A DNA stretch of 64,000 nt from Pseudomonadota bacterium (GTDB taxonomy: Bacteria; Pseudomonadota; Alphaproteobacteria; Acetobacterales; Acetobacteraceae). A program made the position numbers and the translations under genes. The DNA is taken from NCBI GenBank assembly GCA_018240405.1, contig JAFEFW010000644.1:1-64000 (forward strand). The letters are read 5' to 3'. Under the pieces are notes generated by a model. That model was given only the letters and a program-made list of their open reading frames with translations, made no database searches and was not told the DNA's origin. Shown in pieces: positions 17,649 to 26,933 of the stretch. Position 1 is the first letter of the stretch. Each line of letters starts with the position of its first letter.

Positions 17649-18524
17649 TCACCCGCCCGCCGGCTTGACGAACTTCAGCACGAACTCATCCTTCGGCTGC
17701 GGCGGGTCCGGCGTGTTCTTGTCGCGCGGATCGTTCGGATTGCGCAGGAAACTTCCCTCCGCCACCAGCTTGAACCCGGCCGCCTCAACCTCCTGTCGCA
17801 GGAACGATTCCTCGATCCGGTGCAGCGTTCCGGCTTCGGAAATACCCGTGCCAGGCCGGCCGGAGTGGTCGGCGATGACATAGAACCCGCCCGGCTTCAG
17901 CGCCTTGAAGACCGCCGCATTCATCGCCGCGCGATCGACGCCCATGTGCCCGAGATCATGATAATTGAACATCAGCGTCACCAGGTCGAACCGGTCGCTC
18001 GCCAGCTCCGGCGGCAGCGGGTCCGCGAACGGCCGGGCGATCGGGATGAGTGGCGCCGCCGCGATCCCGCCGGCGCGCAGCTTGCTGTCACGATCGACCA
18101 GCGCCACCGGTGAGGGCCGCGGTGCTCCAGCGGGCGCCGGCGCGGGGGCGATGGTCGGATGGCTGTTGCCCTCGGCCTGCGCGGGCGGCGGCGCGGCGGC
18201 GGCGCCACGCGGCTGGCTCTGGCCATACACCCGTCCGCTCGGCCCGACAGCTCGTGCCAGAAGTTCCGAGGTGTAGCCGCCGGCCGCACTGACATCCAAC
18301 ACGGTCATGCCGGGGCGCGGGTCGATGAACGGCAGCAGCAGCTCCGGCTTGCGGCGGAGATCGTTGGTGCGGTCAGCGGCGCTGCGATCCGGGCTCGCGA
18401 CGATCTGCCCGACCTGCGCCGATGACAATGCCGGCACGCTCTGCTGCGCGAGGGCCGGCGTGGCGGCCAGCAACAGCGTGGCCAGGCTGGCCGCAGCCAG
18501 CATGACAATGCGGCGGGTTCTCAT
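17649..18524 (-). CDS. exported methyltransferase-fold protein
   Basis: 291 residues. The start at 18524 is fixed by GGGAGGAAG upstream. Residues 1-26 are a signal peptide (LAAASLATLLLAATPALAQ). A class I methyltransferase core follows: motif I appears as VLDVSAAGGYTSELLARAVG (usual E/D-x-G-x-G-x-G is here D-V-S-A-A-G-G), then strand regions FDLVTLMFNYHDLG and LKPGGFYVIADHSG. Between motif I and the next strand is a long Ala/Pro-rich insert (about 115-150). The combination of an export signal with a SAM-fold is odd, because SAM is not known in the periplasm. The fold may be used for something else or the protein may be retained. Confidence 0.72.
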   Translation of the reverse strand: MRTRRIVMLAAASLATLLLAATPALAQQSVPALSSAQVGQIVASPDRSAADRTNDLRRKPELLLPFIDPRPGMTVLDVSAAGGYTSELLARAVGPSGRVYGQSQPRGAAAAPPPAQAEGNSHPTIAPAPAPAGAPRPSPVALVDRDSKLRAGGIAAAPLIPIARPFADPLPPELASDRFDLVTLMFNYHDLGHMGVDRAAMNAAVFKALKPGGFYVIADHSGRPGTGISEAGTLHRIEESFLRQEVEAAGFKLVAEGSFLRNPNDPRDKNTPDPPQPKDEFVLKFVKPAGG

Positions 18525-19013
18525 GGCGCTTCCTCCCGGCGGTGACGATTGATCGTTCGTGCGCTCAGCGTAGTGGGTTGCGCCGCCGCCGCCAATGCGG
18601 GGCAGGGCGCAAGCGCAGGCCATCGCTTGAACGCCGAATGCGTGAGCATGCTTCCCGGCACGGCCTCAGGCCGGACTCAGAGGAGAGGCCGACTTGCAAA
18701 GCAAATGGCGAAGCGCGCCAAAGCGTTGGTCGTTCGGCCGGGGCGTCGCGGACACGCCAGGGAAATGTCTGCCGTGCCCCGGGTCCCTTTGGCACCCTTT
18801 GCCCGTGGCGGTGACTTACACCAGCCCGCCGCAGGCGCCGCCTATCCGGCGCCAGAGCAGGCCAGGAGCATCCTGATTGTTCGAGCGATTGTCCGGCGGC
18901 GCCGGTGGGCAGCGACGTCGTGGTAGGGATCGCGCCTTCGGCGCCAGGAGCGGTAGACTGCCAAGCAACCGGCCAGACCGGTCGTGCCCGCGACAGCCAC
19001 GAGGGAACCGCCT
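18525..19013. other. gene-free region between divergent genes
   Basis: 489 bp between the exported methyltransferase-like gene (minus) and the amidohydrolase (plus). Open frames here (for example 18549-18926) have no ribosome site, no hydrophobic or domain pattern and look like GC-rich noise. No promoter box or repeat stands out. I see nothing further. Confidence 0.4.
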
Positions 19014-19853
19014 GTGCTTGCAGCCCCGATATTCGGCGAGGCAAAGATCGACTGCCATTGCCACGTGCTCGACCCGGCGCGCTTCCCTTATGCCGCCGAT
19101 ACAAGCTACCAGCCGTCCGGCCAGGAAATCGCACCGGTCGACAGCCTGATACGAACAATGGATTTGTACGGGGTGCGGCACGCCCTGCTGGTCGGTACCA
19201 ATTCCGGCTACGGCAACGATCTCAGCCCGGTGCATGATGCGCTGGCGCGGGGTGAGGGGCGCTTCCGAGGCATTGCCGTCGTTCCCAACACGGTCGGCGC
19301 GGACACGCTCGCCAGCCTCAAGGCGATTGGTTTTGTCGGTGTCGCCTTCAACGTGCCATTCCATGGCTTTGAGTTCTACGCGCATACCGGCGACCTGTTA
19401 CGCAAGCTGGCGGACCTCGATATGGTCCTGAACGTCCAGGCCAGAGACGACCAGTGGCCGGACGTGCTGCGGCTACTCGATGCCAGTAACGTGCGGGTGC
19501 TGATTGATCATTGCGGCCGCCCGGCGCCGGAGCGCGGCCTGACGCAGCCGGGATTCCAGGCCGTGCTGGAACTGGGCCGGACCGGACGCGCCTGCGTCAA
19601 GCTGTCCGGCTTCGGCCAGTTCTCCCGCGAGCGCTATCCCTACGCGGACGCCCATCCCTTCGTCGCGGCATTGCTGGAGGCCTTCACGCCAGCGGCCTGC
19701 CTGTGGGGTTCCGACTGGCCGTTCCTGCGCGCGCCGGAACGGATGGACTATGCGCCGCTGTTACAACTGCTGGCAGTGCTGATACCCGATGCGGTGGACC
19801 GGCGGTCAGTGCTGTGGGAGACGCCGCGTCGCCTGTTCGGCTTCGGGGGGTAA
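19014..19853 (+). CDS. amidohydrolase family TIM-barrel hydrolase (lactonase-like)
   Basis: 279 residues from the GTG at 19014, which has GAGGGA 7 bases upstream. A GTG at 18984 is the alternative. The metal-binding start KIDCHCHVLDPARFPY carries the HxH pair. LIDHCGRP supplies a later His, and the C-terminal GSDWPF supplies the catalytic Asp. This set is typical of amidohydrolase-2 proteins related to 2-pyrone-4,6-dicarboxylate lactonase and other decarboxylase/lactonase enzymes. The substrate is unknown and no aromatic degradation genes are adjacent. Confidence 0.83.
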   Translation: MLAAPIFGEAKIDCHCHVLDPARFPYAADTSYQPSGQEIAPVDSLIRTMDLYGVRHALLVGTNSGYGNDLSPVHDALARGEGRFRGIAVVPNTVGADTLASLKAIGFVGVAFNVPFHGFEFYAHTGDLLRKLADLDMVLNVQARDDQWPDVLRLLDASNVRVLIDHCGRPAPERGLTQPGFQAVLELGRTGRACVKLSGFGQFSRERYPYADAHPFVAALLEAFTPAACLWGSDWPFLRAPERMDYAPLLQLLAVLIPDAVDRRSVLWETPRRLFGFGG

Positions 19854-19937
19854 GCGCGCATCGTCGGCGGAACGAGTGGCACTGGCGGGCGTTGAGGTCT
19901 TCCGCCATTCCCACTGTCGCAGCCGGCCGAAGCTTTC

Positions 19938-20411
19938 ATGTCTACCATCCTGTTTGACCAGAGCCTCCAGACGCTGCTGCTGAAACTCGCCGTGTCCGGG
20001 CTGATCGGCGGGCTGATCGGGTTCGAGCGCAGAGCGTATCACAAGCCGATCGGCATCGCGGGCATGATCATGGTGGGCCTGGGCAGCGCCAGCTACATGC
20101 TGCTTGCGCAGGATCTGGCGGGTTCGGATCCAAGCTCCATCAGTCGGACGCTGCAAGGCTTTCTGTCCGGCATCGGCTTCCTCGGCGGCGCGGTGATTTT
20201 CAAGAGCGGTTTCGACGTCAAGGGCATCAAGGCGGCAGCGGCAGTATGGATTACCGGCGCCGCCAGCCTCGCCATTGCCACATCGCACTGGGTATTGGGC
20301 GTGACGGTCGGTCTGCTGACGGCCGTGGTGATGGTCGTCGCCGACAGTTTTCCCGACACGGTGCGAGAGGAAAAGCAGGAGCCGAACCTGCCCCGCGACC
20401 GGCTGCCGTAA
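19938..20411 (+). CDS. MgtC/SapB family membrane protein (short form)
   Basis: 157 residues with about four membrane helices. Family patterns are SGLIGGLIGFERRAYHKP near the start, IAGMIMVGLGSASYM, and GFLSGIGFLGGAVIFK with AAAVWITGAASLA. It lacks the C-terminal soluble domain that longer MgtC proteins have, so it resembles the short YhiD/SapB type. Proteins of this family affect membrane energetics and virulence-type stress survival (family knowledge). Its 3' half has a decayed copy at 22417-22626, on the other side of the chemotaxis receptor gene. Confidence 0.87.
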   Translation: MSTILFDQSLQTLLLKLAVSGLIGGLIGFERRAYHKPIGIAGMIMVGLGSASYMLLAQDLAGSDPSSISRTLQGFLSGIGFLGGAVIFKSGFDVKGIKAAAAVWITGAASLAIATSHWVLGVTVGLLTAVVMVVADSFPDTVREEKQEPNLPRDRLP

Positions 20412-20607
20412 TCAGGGCGGAGCGACCGACGTCCCCGGCCCGGCTGCTGGCGCGGTTCAGCCAGGTGAGCGGGGTGACGAGAAATAATCTCTGCGCCGCT
20501 CATTCGCCGTCCGGAGATACAAGCCGATCCTGTCGCGGAGATGGGGTGCCCGACAGGGCGGTCGCCAAGTCCTGGCTTCGGCCACTCCATACGAAGGTCC
20601 ACCTCGT

Positions 20608-20625
20608 AACTGTTTGTTAACAGTT
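20608..20625. promoter_or_regulatory. inverted repeat upstream of the chemotaxis receptor
   Basis: AACTGTT and AACAGTT form a perfect 7-bp inverted repeat around a 4-base centre (TGTT), 74 bp upstream of the receptor ATG. It could be an operator or part of the promoter. There is no T-run, so a terminator for the mgtC-like gene is less likely. Confidence 0.35.
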
Positions 20626-20698
20626 CGCCTGTAGTCACTGCGGCGCTCGCTGACCGTGCCGCCATCCGATTACCTCGGGAGCGATAAGGGAGAACCAT

Positions 20699-22390
20699 AT
20701 GCGCGTGCTCAATGACCTGAGGCTCGTGACAAAGATCCTCATCCCCGTCCTGCTCCTGCTTGTGGTCACCAGTGGGATCGTCCTCCACGCCCGGGATGGG
20801 CTTGGAGAGCTTGCAGCAAGGACCCAGGAGCTTGTCGATGTCACCGCGGCTCGGTTAGAGGCCGCGCTCACGCTGCAATCGGCCTCCAGGAACGTAACGA
20901 TCGATGAGAAGAACATCATCCTCGAACGGGATCAGGAGCAATTGCGGAACTATGAGCAACGCTATCGCAAGGACAAGACGGATACACTGCGTGCCGCCGA
21001 TCAGCTGATTGCACTCGCCGACACGCCTGAAAGGCGGGAGAAGACTGGCAATATTAAGGCGCTGATGCAGGCCTATTTCAGCGTCACGGACAGGAGCGTG
21101 GAGCTCGGCATCAAGAATGACAAGGAGGCGGCTATCAAGATCTCGCAGGGCGAGGCATCCGAAGCGCGCAAGAAGGTAAGGAGCGCAATCGACGAACGCG
21201 TCAGCAGTTATGAGCACGACCTCGCCACGGCGAAGCAGGAGGCCGCCGATCTTGCTCAGCGCACGACCACGACCCTGATCATTGTGGCGGCAGGCGGCTT
21301 GTTCGGTGCCGGTGCCCTGATCGTCGCGATTGTGGTCTTCCTGGTTGCCCGCCCGTTGACGAACATGGTCGCGGCGATGCGGCGGCTCGCTGAGGGAGAC
21401 CTGGAGATCCAGGTGCGGGACACGGATCGCAAGGATGAGATCGGGCGCTTGGCTGGCGCGCTCCAGGTGTTCAAGGATAACGCCGTCGAAGCGAAACGCC
21501 TCGCCACCGAACAGCAGGACGAACAGGAGCGCAAGGCGCGGCGGGCAGCGCAACTGGATGGTCTCACGCGCTCGTTCGAGAGCAAGGCCGGAGAGTTGGT
21601 CGACGCGCTCGCCTCGGCGGCAACAGAAATGGAGGCCACGGCGCAGGGCATGTCGTCCACCGCCGAGGAAGCCAACCAGCAGTCCGTAGCAGTTGCCGCT
21701 GCCGCGGAGCAGGCCAGCGTGAATGTCCATACAGTCGCCAGTGCGGCGGAGGAACTGGCCTCCTCGATCTCCGAGATCAGCCGCCAGGTGGCGCAATCCT
21801 CCAGGATCGCCGATCAAGCCGTGGCAGCGGCGAAACAGACCGACGCAACGGTACGCGCGCTGGCATCCGGCGCGCAGAAAATCGGCGACGTGGTCACCCT
21901 CATCCAGGACATTGCCGGGAAGACCAACCTTCTGGCGCTGAACGCGACGATCGAGGCTGCGCGCGCGGGCGATGCCGGGAAAGGGTTCGCCGTCGTTGCG
22001 AGCGAGGTGAAGGCGCTTGCCGGGCAGACGGCGAAGGCGACCGACGAAATTGCCAGCCAGATTGCCGCAATCCAGGAAGCGACCGGTCGCACCGTGAGCG
22101 CGATCGCCGATATTGGAGCGGTGATCCGTGAGATCAGCGAAATCGGCGCCAGTATTGCCGCCGCCGTCGAGGAACAAGGCGCGGCGACCCAGGAGATCGC
22201 GCGGAACGTCCAGGAGGCCGGTCAGGGAACCGAGCAAGTCAGCTCGAACATCGTCGGCGTCAAGGAGGCGGCGACCGGCACAGGAGCCGCCGCAGCGCAG
22301 GTGCTGAGTGCCGCTGGCGATTTGTCGCGGCAGTCGGAGGTGCTCAGGGCCGAGGTGAACGCATTCATTGCCGGCGTGAAGGCTGCCTGA
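20699..22390 (+). CDS. methyl-accepting chemotaxis protein
   Basis: 563 residues. Membrane helix 1 is near residues 11-30. A periplasmic four-helix-bundle-like sensor region (about 35-190) is highly charged, and helix 2 is near 192-218 ([24 protein letters not shown]). A HAMP domain follows (about 219-272). The cytoplasmic signalling coiled coil contains the hairpin tip [18 protein letters not shown] near residue 410, where CheA/CheW bind. The C-terminus (AFIAGVKAA) lacks the pentapeptide that tethers CheR/CheB in some receptors. GGGAG sits before the ATG. The ligand is unknown, and no che genes are nearby. Confidence 0.94.
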   Translation: MRVLNDLRLVTKILIPVLLLLVVTSGIVLHARDGLGELAARTQELVDVTAARLEAALTLQSASRNVTIDEKNIILERDQEQLRNYEQRYRKDKTDTLRAADQLIALADTPERREKTGNIKALMQAYFSVTDRSVELGIKNDKEAAIKISQGEASEARKKVRSAIDERVSSYEHDLATAKQEAADLAQRTTTTLIIVAAGGLFGAGALIVAIVVFLVARPLTNMVAAMRRLAEGDLEIQVRDTDRKDEIGRLAGALQVFKDNAVEAKRLATEQQDEQERKARRAAQLDGLTRSFESKAGELVDALASAATEMEATAQGMSSTAEEANQQSVAVAAAAEQASVNVHTVASAAEELASSISEISRQVAQSSRIADQAVAAAKQTDATVRALASGAQKIGDVVTLIQDIAGKTNLLALNATIEAARAGDAGKGFAVVASEVKALAGQTAKATDEIASQIAAIQEATGRTVSAIADIGAVIREISEIGASIAAAVEEQGAATQEIARNVQEAGQGTEQVSSNIVGVKEAATGTGAAAAQVLSAAGDLSRQSEVLRAEVNAFIAGVKAA

Positions 22391-22416
22391 GGAACGATCA
22401 TAAGAGGCCGTCTCGT

Positions 22417-22626
22417 GCAGCGGACCGACTAACGGCGCTGCCATCCCGGCGTCGCGACGTTGCACTGGGCGCTGGGACTGACGGTCGGACTGCTGACGGC
22501 CGTATTATAGTCGTCCCCGAGAGCATCCCCGGTACGGGGCGGGAGGAAGCGCAAGAGCCGCAACTGCCCGGCCACCGCATGTCGTAGCCGAGGCGGAACG
22601 ACAGGCGTTCTCTGCCCCGGCAGCTG
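22417..22626 (+). pseudogene. decayed copy of the mgtC-like gene 3' end
   Basis: This stretch aligns with about 20235-20449, the last 175 bases of the mgtC-like gene plus about 40 bases after its stop. Shared runs include TGACGGTCGG and CTGCTGACGGCCGT. Translation gives LHWALGLTVGLLTAV against SHWVLGVTVGLLTAV. A one-base deletion near 22511 then shifts the frame, after which VVPESIPGTGREEAQEPQLPG matches VVADSFPDTVREEKQEPNLPR piecewise. The 5' three-fifths of the gene is missing, so this is a dead fragment. Confidence 0.8.
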
Positions 22627-22640
22627 GCATTGCCACAGCC

Positions 22641-22823
22641 TCAGTCGTTCTTGTGGCTTTCGTGGCCACCCTTGCGCCCGGCGGCGGCCGCGCGGTCCGG
22701 GTTGTTGGCGAAGTTGTTGGGATCGTGCTCCTTCCCGCTGCCGACGGTTTCCTGCGACACGCCCTTCTTGCCCTGCGCGCCTTCGTTGTCGCTACCATGG
22801 CCCTGCGTCTGCTTGCTCGTCAT
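22641..22823 (-). CDS. KGG-motif stress protein (con-10 / GsiB-like)
   Basis: 60 residues, highly hydrophilic and without hydrophobic segments. It contains NFANNPDRAAAAGRKGG, the KGG motif (Pfam stress-induced KGG repeat) found in bacterial general-stress proteins and fungal con-10. Such proteins are induced by desiccation or general stress and are probably disordered in solution. A ribosome site (GGAAAGGAG) precedes the ATG. It is convergent with the mgtC remnant and divergent from the CBS gene. Confidence 0.82.
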   Translation of the reverse strand: MTSKQTQGHGSDNEGAQGKKGVSQETVGSGKEHDPNNFANNPDRAAAAGRKGGHESHKND

Positions 22824-22945
22824 GGTGGTCTCCTTTCCTGCGGTTGGGACAAGGACAACGGCGCAGCCTGCGTCGGGTTCTCCAACTCGATTGCAACTGC
22901 GTGGCGGGCCCGCCGTTAAGCGACCGCGAGGACAGGAGACAGGCC

Positions 22946-23371
22946 GTGCGGATTACCGACGTCATGACACCGAATCCGGAAACCGTACAGCCTGGTGCCA
23001 CCCTGCAGGCCGCCGCTCAGCGTATGGACGCGCTGAACGTTGGGGCGTTGCCAGTGGTGGAGGATAATCGCGTTGTCGGTGTGCTGACAGATCGCGACAT
23101 CGTTGTACGGTCGACTGCGGTGGGACAGGACCCGCGGACAACAAAAGTCGCAGAGGTGATGACCGCCGAACCGCGGACGGTCACAGTGAATGCCACTGTG
23201 CTGGAAACCATCCGGATGATGGAAGACCAGCAACTGCGCCGTGTCCCGGTCCTGGACCCGACCGGCGCTGTAGTCGGTATTGTTTCACTTGGCGATCTTG
23301 CGGCGGCGGGCACGCCGGAGGCGGCCGATGCGCTGGAGGCGATTTCAACGCCCGCCGAACCGGACCGTTGA
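22946..23371 (+). CDS. CBS-domain pair protein
   Basis: 141 residues from a GTG at 22946 with AGGAG 7 bases upstream. The longer open frame from 22844 lacks a ribosome site. The protein is two CBS domains in tandem: VMTPNPETVQPGATL...VGVLTDRDIV and VMTAEPRTVTVNATV...VGIVSLGDLA. A CBS pair binds adenosine nucleotides and acts as an energy or ionic sensor. There is no fused enzyme, so it is a stand-alone module. Sitting next to a KGG stress protein suggests a stress role (inference). Confidence 0.9.
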   Translation: MRITDVMTPNPETVQPGATLQAAAQRMDALNVGALPVVEDNRVVGVLTDRDIVVRSTAVGQDPRTTKVAEVMTAEPRTVTVNATVLETIRMMEDQQLRRVPVLDPTGAVVGIVSLGDLAAAGTPEAADALEAISTPAEPDR

Positions 23372-23419
23372 TCAAGGCGGGCGGCGGAGTCGGCCGTATC
23401 GCGCCCGCACGGCTTGGAT

Positions 23420-23438
23420 GGCGGGCCCTGCGCCCGCC
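23420..23438. terminator. GC hairpin between convergent genes
   Basis: GGCGGGC and GCCCGCC form a perfect 7-bp stem with a 5-base loop, in the 177-bp gap between the CBS gene and the convergent ABC binding protein. There is no T-run on either side, so intrinsic termination is uncertain. Confidence 0.35.
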
Positions 23439-23548
23439 ATGACCAGAGAGTAACGATCCCCTTCGATAGGCCTATCTTTACCCCCATTGGGCCTGCGCCC
23501 GCCCTGGCGGTAGATCAAGCCGGCAGTACCAGTCCGCGCCCGGACAGG

Positions 23549-24787
23549 TCAGGCCTTGACGAGCGGGCAACCGCCCTCGGACATCGGCTTGAAGGCTTGG
23601 TCGGCCGGGATCGTCGCCGATTTCTTGAAGTAGTCCCACGGCCCCTTTGACTCCGCCGGCGTCTTGCTCTGCCAGACATATTCGGTGTGCACGTATTTCC
23701 CGTCCTCACGCACCTTGCCCGGACCATACAGCGGATCGTCGGTCGGAATCTCCTTCATCTTCGCGACCGCCGCCCGCCCGCTCGCCTTGGCCGCATCGGC
23801 GCCCAGCGCGGCCACCGCCTTCAGGTAGTGGGTCACCGCCGAATAGCTGCCGGCATGGTAGAAGTTCGGCTTGTTGCCCTTGTACAGCGGCGAGAACCGG
23901 TCGGCGAAGGCCAGCGCCGCCTCATTCATGTTCCACACCCAAGGCATCGTGCCATACAGGCCCTGCGCGGTTCCCAGGCCCACCGACTTGACGATGTAGT
24001 CCTGCAGGACCAGCGTCGCCAGGCGCACACCAGATTGCGGAATGCCGAACTCATAGGCCTGCTTGATGCAATTGGCGGTATCATCGCCGGCATTGGCGAG
24101 GCAGATCACCTTCGCCCCACTGGTCTTGGCCTGCAGCAGGTAGCTGGAGAAATCCGTTGTCCCTGGAAATGCATAGGCGGCCCGGCCGACATCCTTGCCG
24201 CCCATCTTGGCCAGGATGCCAGCAGCGTCGTTCGCCATGGCATGGCCCGAAATATAGTCTGCCAGGATGAAGAACCAGGTGTCGGCCTTCTCCGCCATCA
24301 AGCCGCGCACCACGCCATTGGCGTTGGCCCACAGGTCGAAGGTCCACTGCACGTAGTTCGGCGTGCACCATTTGCCGCTGAGGTCCGCCGTGCCGGCCGA
24401 GGTGGTGATCACCACCTTGTCCTTCTCCTGCGCGATGCGGTTGACCGCGAGCGTCACCGCCGAGTGCGGGATGTCGAAGATGGCGTCGACCCCCTCCTGG
24501 TCGTACCACTGCCGAGCGACGGCGGCGCCCACATCCGGCTTCAGCAGCATGTCGCCTGAGATGATCTCGACGCGGATGTCCGGGTGCTGCTTGTTGAAGT
24601 CCTCGATGGCGAACTTTGCCGCGATGACGTCGCCCAGGCCGGTCGCTTCCGAATAGGGGCCGGACATGTCGCTGAGAATGCCGATCTTGATCGCCTTCGC
24701 CTGGGCGCGGACGATGGAGGGCGTGAACAGGGTCGCGGCGCCGAGTGCTGACGCCTGCACGAGGCGGCGGCGGCTGAGTCCAGTCAT
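23549..24787 (-). CDS. ABC transporter substrate-binding protein (branched-chain amino acid/amide type)
   Basis: 412 residues from the ATG at 24787. A frame open to 24928 adds 47 residues before the signal and is rejected. The N-terminus GLSRRRLVQASALGAATLF has a twin-arginine-like signal ending in SIVRAQA. The mature protein is a type I periplasmic binding fold: IKIGILSDMSGPYSEATG at the start, GDMLLKPDVGAAVARQWYDQEGVDAIFD, and a second lobe with KTSGAKVICLANAGDD. It should bind an amino acid, amide or aromatic acid. No permease or ATPase gene lies next to it. Confidence 0.88.
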   Translation of the reverse strand: MTGLSRRRLVQASALGAATLFTPSIVRAQAKAIKIGILSDMSGPYSEATGLGDVIAAKFAIEDFNKQHPDIRVEIISGDMLLKPDVGAAVARQWYDQEGVDAIFDIPHSAVTLAVNRIAQEKDKVVITTSAGTADLSGKWCTPNYVQWTFDLWANANGVVRGLMAEKADTWFFILADYISGHAMANDAAGILAKMGGKDVGRAAYAFPGTTDFSSYLLQAKTSGAKVICLANAGDDTANCIKQAYEFGIPQSGVRLATLVLQDYIVKSVGLGTAQGLYGTMPWVWNMNEAALAFADRFSPLYKGNKPNFYHAGSYSAVTHYLKAVAALGADAAKASGRAAVAKMKEIPTDDPLYGPGKVREDGKYVHTEYVWQSKTPAESKGPWDYFKKSATIPADQAFKPMSEGGCPLVKA

Positions 24788-25279
24788 CTGTGGTGCTTTC
24801 CGTCGGACGTTTCGAGAGGCGCTAAGTAGCGACACCGTGCGGAAACGGCAAGCCGCGCTGCGCCTGGTTCGGCCGCCCAGAGCAGGGCCTGACGAGCCGC
24901 ACTCTAATCCACCGTAGGTGCGTGGCAATTCGTTTGATCAGCGATCCGCAGGCTGCATATGCGTCGCGATACACCGGCGGAGCGGCGCCAGGTGGGACGA
25001 CGCCGACGATGCAGCCAGCGGCGTATGATCAGGGCACCCGAACCGTCGCGGCCATTATGCACGTCAAGCCTGCGCGTGTGTCCCAGGGGCCGCGTTGCTG
25101 GGCTCTCGTGGCTGGGCTTGCCCGCGCCATGGGACGCCGCCATGACGAGAAAGAAGCGGCACGCGCCGCCCGTACGTCAGCGCCAACGGACCTTCGCCCA
25201 CCCCAACCGAGGGCGGGCGCGGCCGGCATCACCGACGATGGCGATGGAATTCACGGGACCGGCGCGGTTGCTTCCGCTG
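24788..25279. other. gene-free region before the dioxygenase
   Basis: 492 bp between two minus-strand genes. Plus-strand frames here run on into the antisense of the dioxygenase and have no ribosome site. A basic frame from about 25142 (MTRKKRHAPP...) was considered but cannot be supported. No clear promoter box, hairpin or repeat was found. Confidence 0.4.
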
Positions 25280-26104
25280 TCAAGCCGGTCGATCGCCGCA
25301 CACCGTCACGCGATAGCCGAACCGCTTCTGCGGATAGTAGTCCCACATCGCCTGGTGCATCGTCGCACGGTTGTCCCAGAACGCGACCGACCCCGGCTCC
25401 CACTTGAAGCGGCAGTGAAACCGAGCCTGCTCAGCATGGCGGAACAGCATTTCCAGCACCGCGTCGCTTTCGGCTGCTGTGAGCTGCGGAATCCGCGCGG
25501 TAAAGCCGCGGTTGACGAACAGCGCCTTGCGGCCGGTTTCGGGATGCGTTCGGATGACCGGATGTTCCGCCTCGGGAAAGCGCTGCTCCGGCCCGCGCTC
25601 GCGATACTGGTGGTTCGCGGATTTCAGGCTCATATGCACGGCCGTCAGCCCCGCCAGAAAGTGCTGCATCGGCGCCGACAAGGCTTCGTAGGCGGCGTAC
25701 ATGTTGGCAAACATTGTGTCGCCGCCGCCATTTTCCGGCACCTGATGAATATGCAGGATCGAGCCCATCGGCGGCTCCAGCTCGCATGACACGTCAGAAT
25801 GCCAGACTTCGCCGGCAACGCGCTTCGACGTTTCATCCGCCTTGATCACAAGGATTTCGGGATGGCCCTCCACCGCGCGCGGTGCGTTCGGATGCACGTG
25901 CAACTTGCCGAAATGCGCGCCGAACGCCTTGTGCTGCTCAACCGTCATGGTCTGGTCACGGAAGAACAGCACCAGATTATCCAGCAGCGCCTGATGGATT
26001 TCGTCGAACTGCCGGTTGCTCAAGTCGCCGCCCAGGTTCACGCCGGAGACCAGCGCACCGATCGTGGGCGTCAGCTTGCGAACCTCGATTGTTTCGTAGC
26101 CCAT
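25280..26104 (-). CDS. TauD/TfdA family Fe(II)/2-oxoglutarate dioxygenase
   Basis: 274 residues. The iron-binding triad is visible: His102 and Asp104 in EVWHSDVSCE, and His250 in RATMHQAMWDYYP. Arg261 or Arg265 downstream is placed to bind 2-oxoglutarate. Other family marks are GALVSGVNLGGDLS near the start and FWDNRATMH. TauD-like enzymes oxidise taurine, sulfonates, alkyl sulfates or chlorinated phenoxyacetates. No sulfonate transporter is adjacent, although the orphan binding protein at 23549-24787 lies 492 bp downstream on the same strand. Its ATG is preceded by GGGAGGAGA. Confidence 0.9.
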   Translation of the reverse strand: MGYETIEVRKLTPTIGALVSGVNLGGDLSNRQFDEIHQALLDNLVLFFRDQTMTVEQHKAFGAHFGKLHVHPNAPRAVEGHPEILVIKADETSKRVAGEVWHSDVSCELEPPMGSILHIHQVPENGGGDTMFANMYAAYEALSAPMQHFLAGLTAVHMSLKSANHQYRERGPEQRFPEAEHPVIRTHPETGRKALFVNRGFTARIPQLTAAESDAVLEMLFRHAEQARFHCRFKWEPGSVAFWDNRATMHQAMWDYYPQKRFGYRVTVCGDRPA

Positions 26105-26145
26105 GCTCTCCTCCCTTGCTTGGCAGGAACGCTAGGCCAACCCGG

Positions 26146-26928
26146 TCAGGCCGGCAACGCCTCCGCGGGAGTCGGCAGCGGATGACCGAGATACTGTGCC
26201 AAAACCTCGTCGGACGGACCGTCGGCGCGTATATGCCCCTGATCCATCCACAGCACCCGCGTGCACCACTCGCGGATGATCCCCTCCTGATGGCTCGACA
26301 GCACCAGAATCTCGGCGCCGCGCACCATCTGCTCCAGCCGGGCGCGGGCCTTTTCCATGAAATCGGCATCACCCGCGAGGAACCACTCATCCATCAGCAG
26401 GATCTGCGGCCGGATGGCAGTCGCAAGCGCAAAGCCCAGCCGCACCACCATGCCGGAGGAGTAGATCCGCATCGGCAGGTCCATGAAATCGGCGAGGCTC
26501 GCGAATTCGGCGACGTCGTCCTCCAGCCGGGCGATTTCCGGCTTCGTCAGGCCGTTGTATAGACCGCGCAGCAGGATGTTTTCTCGCCCGGTCAGTTCCA
26601 TGTTCATGCCCAGGCTGGGATCCAACATTGCATTCAGGCTGCCCTGGATGCGTACGCGGCCGGCGACCGGTTCATAGATGCCCGCCAGCACGCGCAGCAG
26701 TGTCGTCTTGCCCGCGCCGTTGGAGCCGATCAGGCCCAGCCGTTCCCCGCTGCCGACGGTAAAGCTGACGTCCTGCAGGGCGCGCACCACGACCCGGTGC
26801 TGCTGGTCCTGGCCCAGCCGGCCGGACGCCGCGGCAAACATGGTCTTCTTCAGGCTGCGGGCACTGCCATGGTACAGCGGGAACCAAACCGAAATATTAT
26901 CAATTGCAATGCGGGCGTGGGACGCCAT
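26146..26928 (-). CDS. polysaccharide ABC exporter ATPase (KpsT/Wzt type)
   Basis: 260 residues from the ATG at 26928, which is 5 bp after the stop of the permease gene, so the two form an operon. Walker A is GSNGAGKTT, the signature is YSSGMVVRLGFA, and Walker B is ILLMDEWFLAGD with the catalytic Glu. The early stretch VWFPLYHGSARSLKK is typical of capsule and O-antigen exporter ATPases. There is no C-terminal carbohydrate-binding extension as in the long Wzt type. It powers export of a surface glycan across the inner membrane. The glycan genes are not in this window. Confidence 0.9.
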   Translation of the reverse strand: MASHARIAIDNISVWFPLYHGSARSLKKTMFAAASGRLGQDQQHRVVVRALQDVSFTVGSGERLGLIGSNGAGKTTLLRVLAGIYEPVAGRVRIQGSLNAMLDPSLGMNMELTGRENILLRGLYNGLTKPEIARLEDDVAEFASLADFMDLPMRIYSSGMVVRLGFALATAIRPQILLMDEWFLAGDADFMEKARARLEQMVRGAEILVLSSHQEGIIREWCTRVLWMDQGHIRADGPSDEVLAQYLGHPLPTPAEALPA

Positions 26929-26933
26929 GACAC

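Noticed and set aside
20855..22465. 536-residue minus-strand frame
   Set aside because: Antisense to the chemotaxis receptor; no domain.
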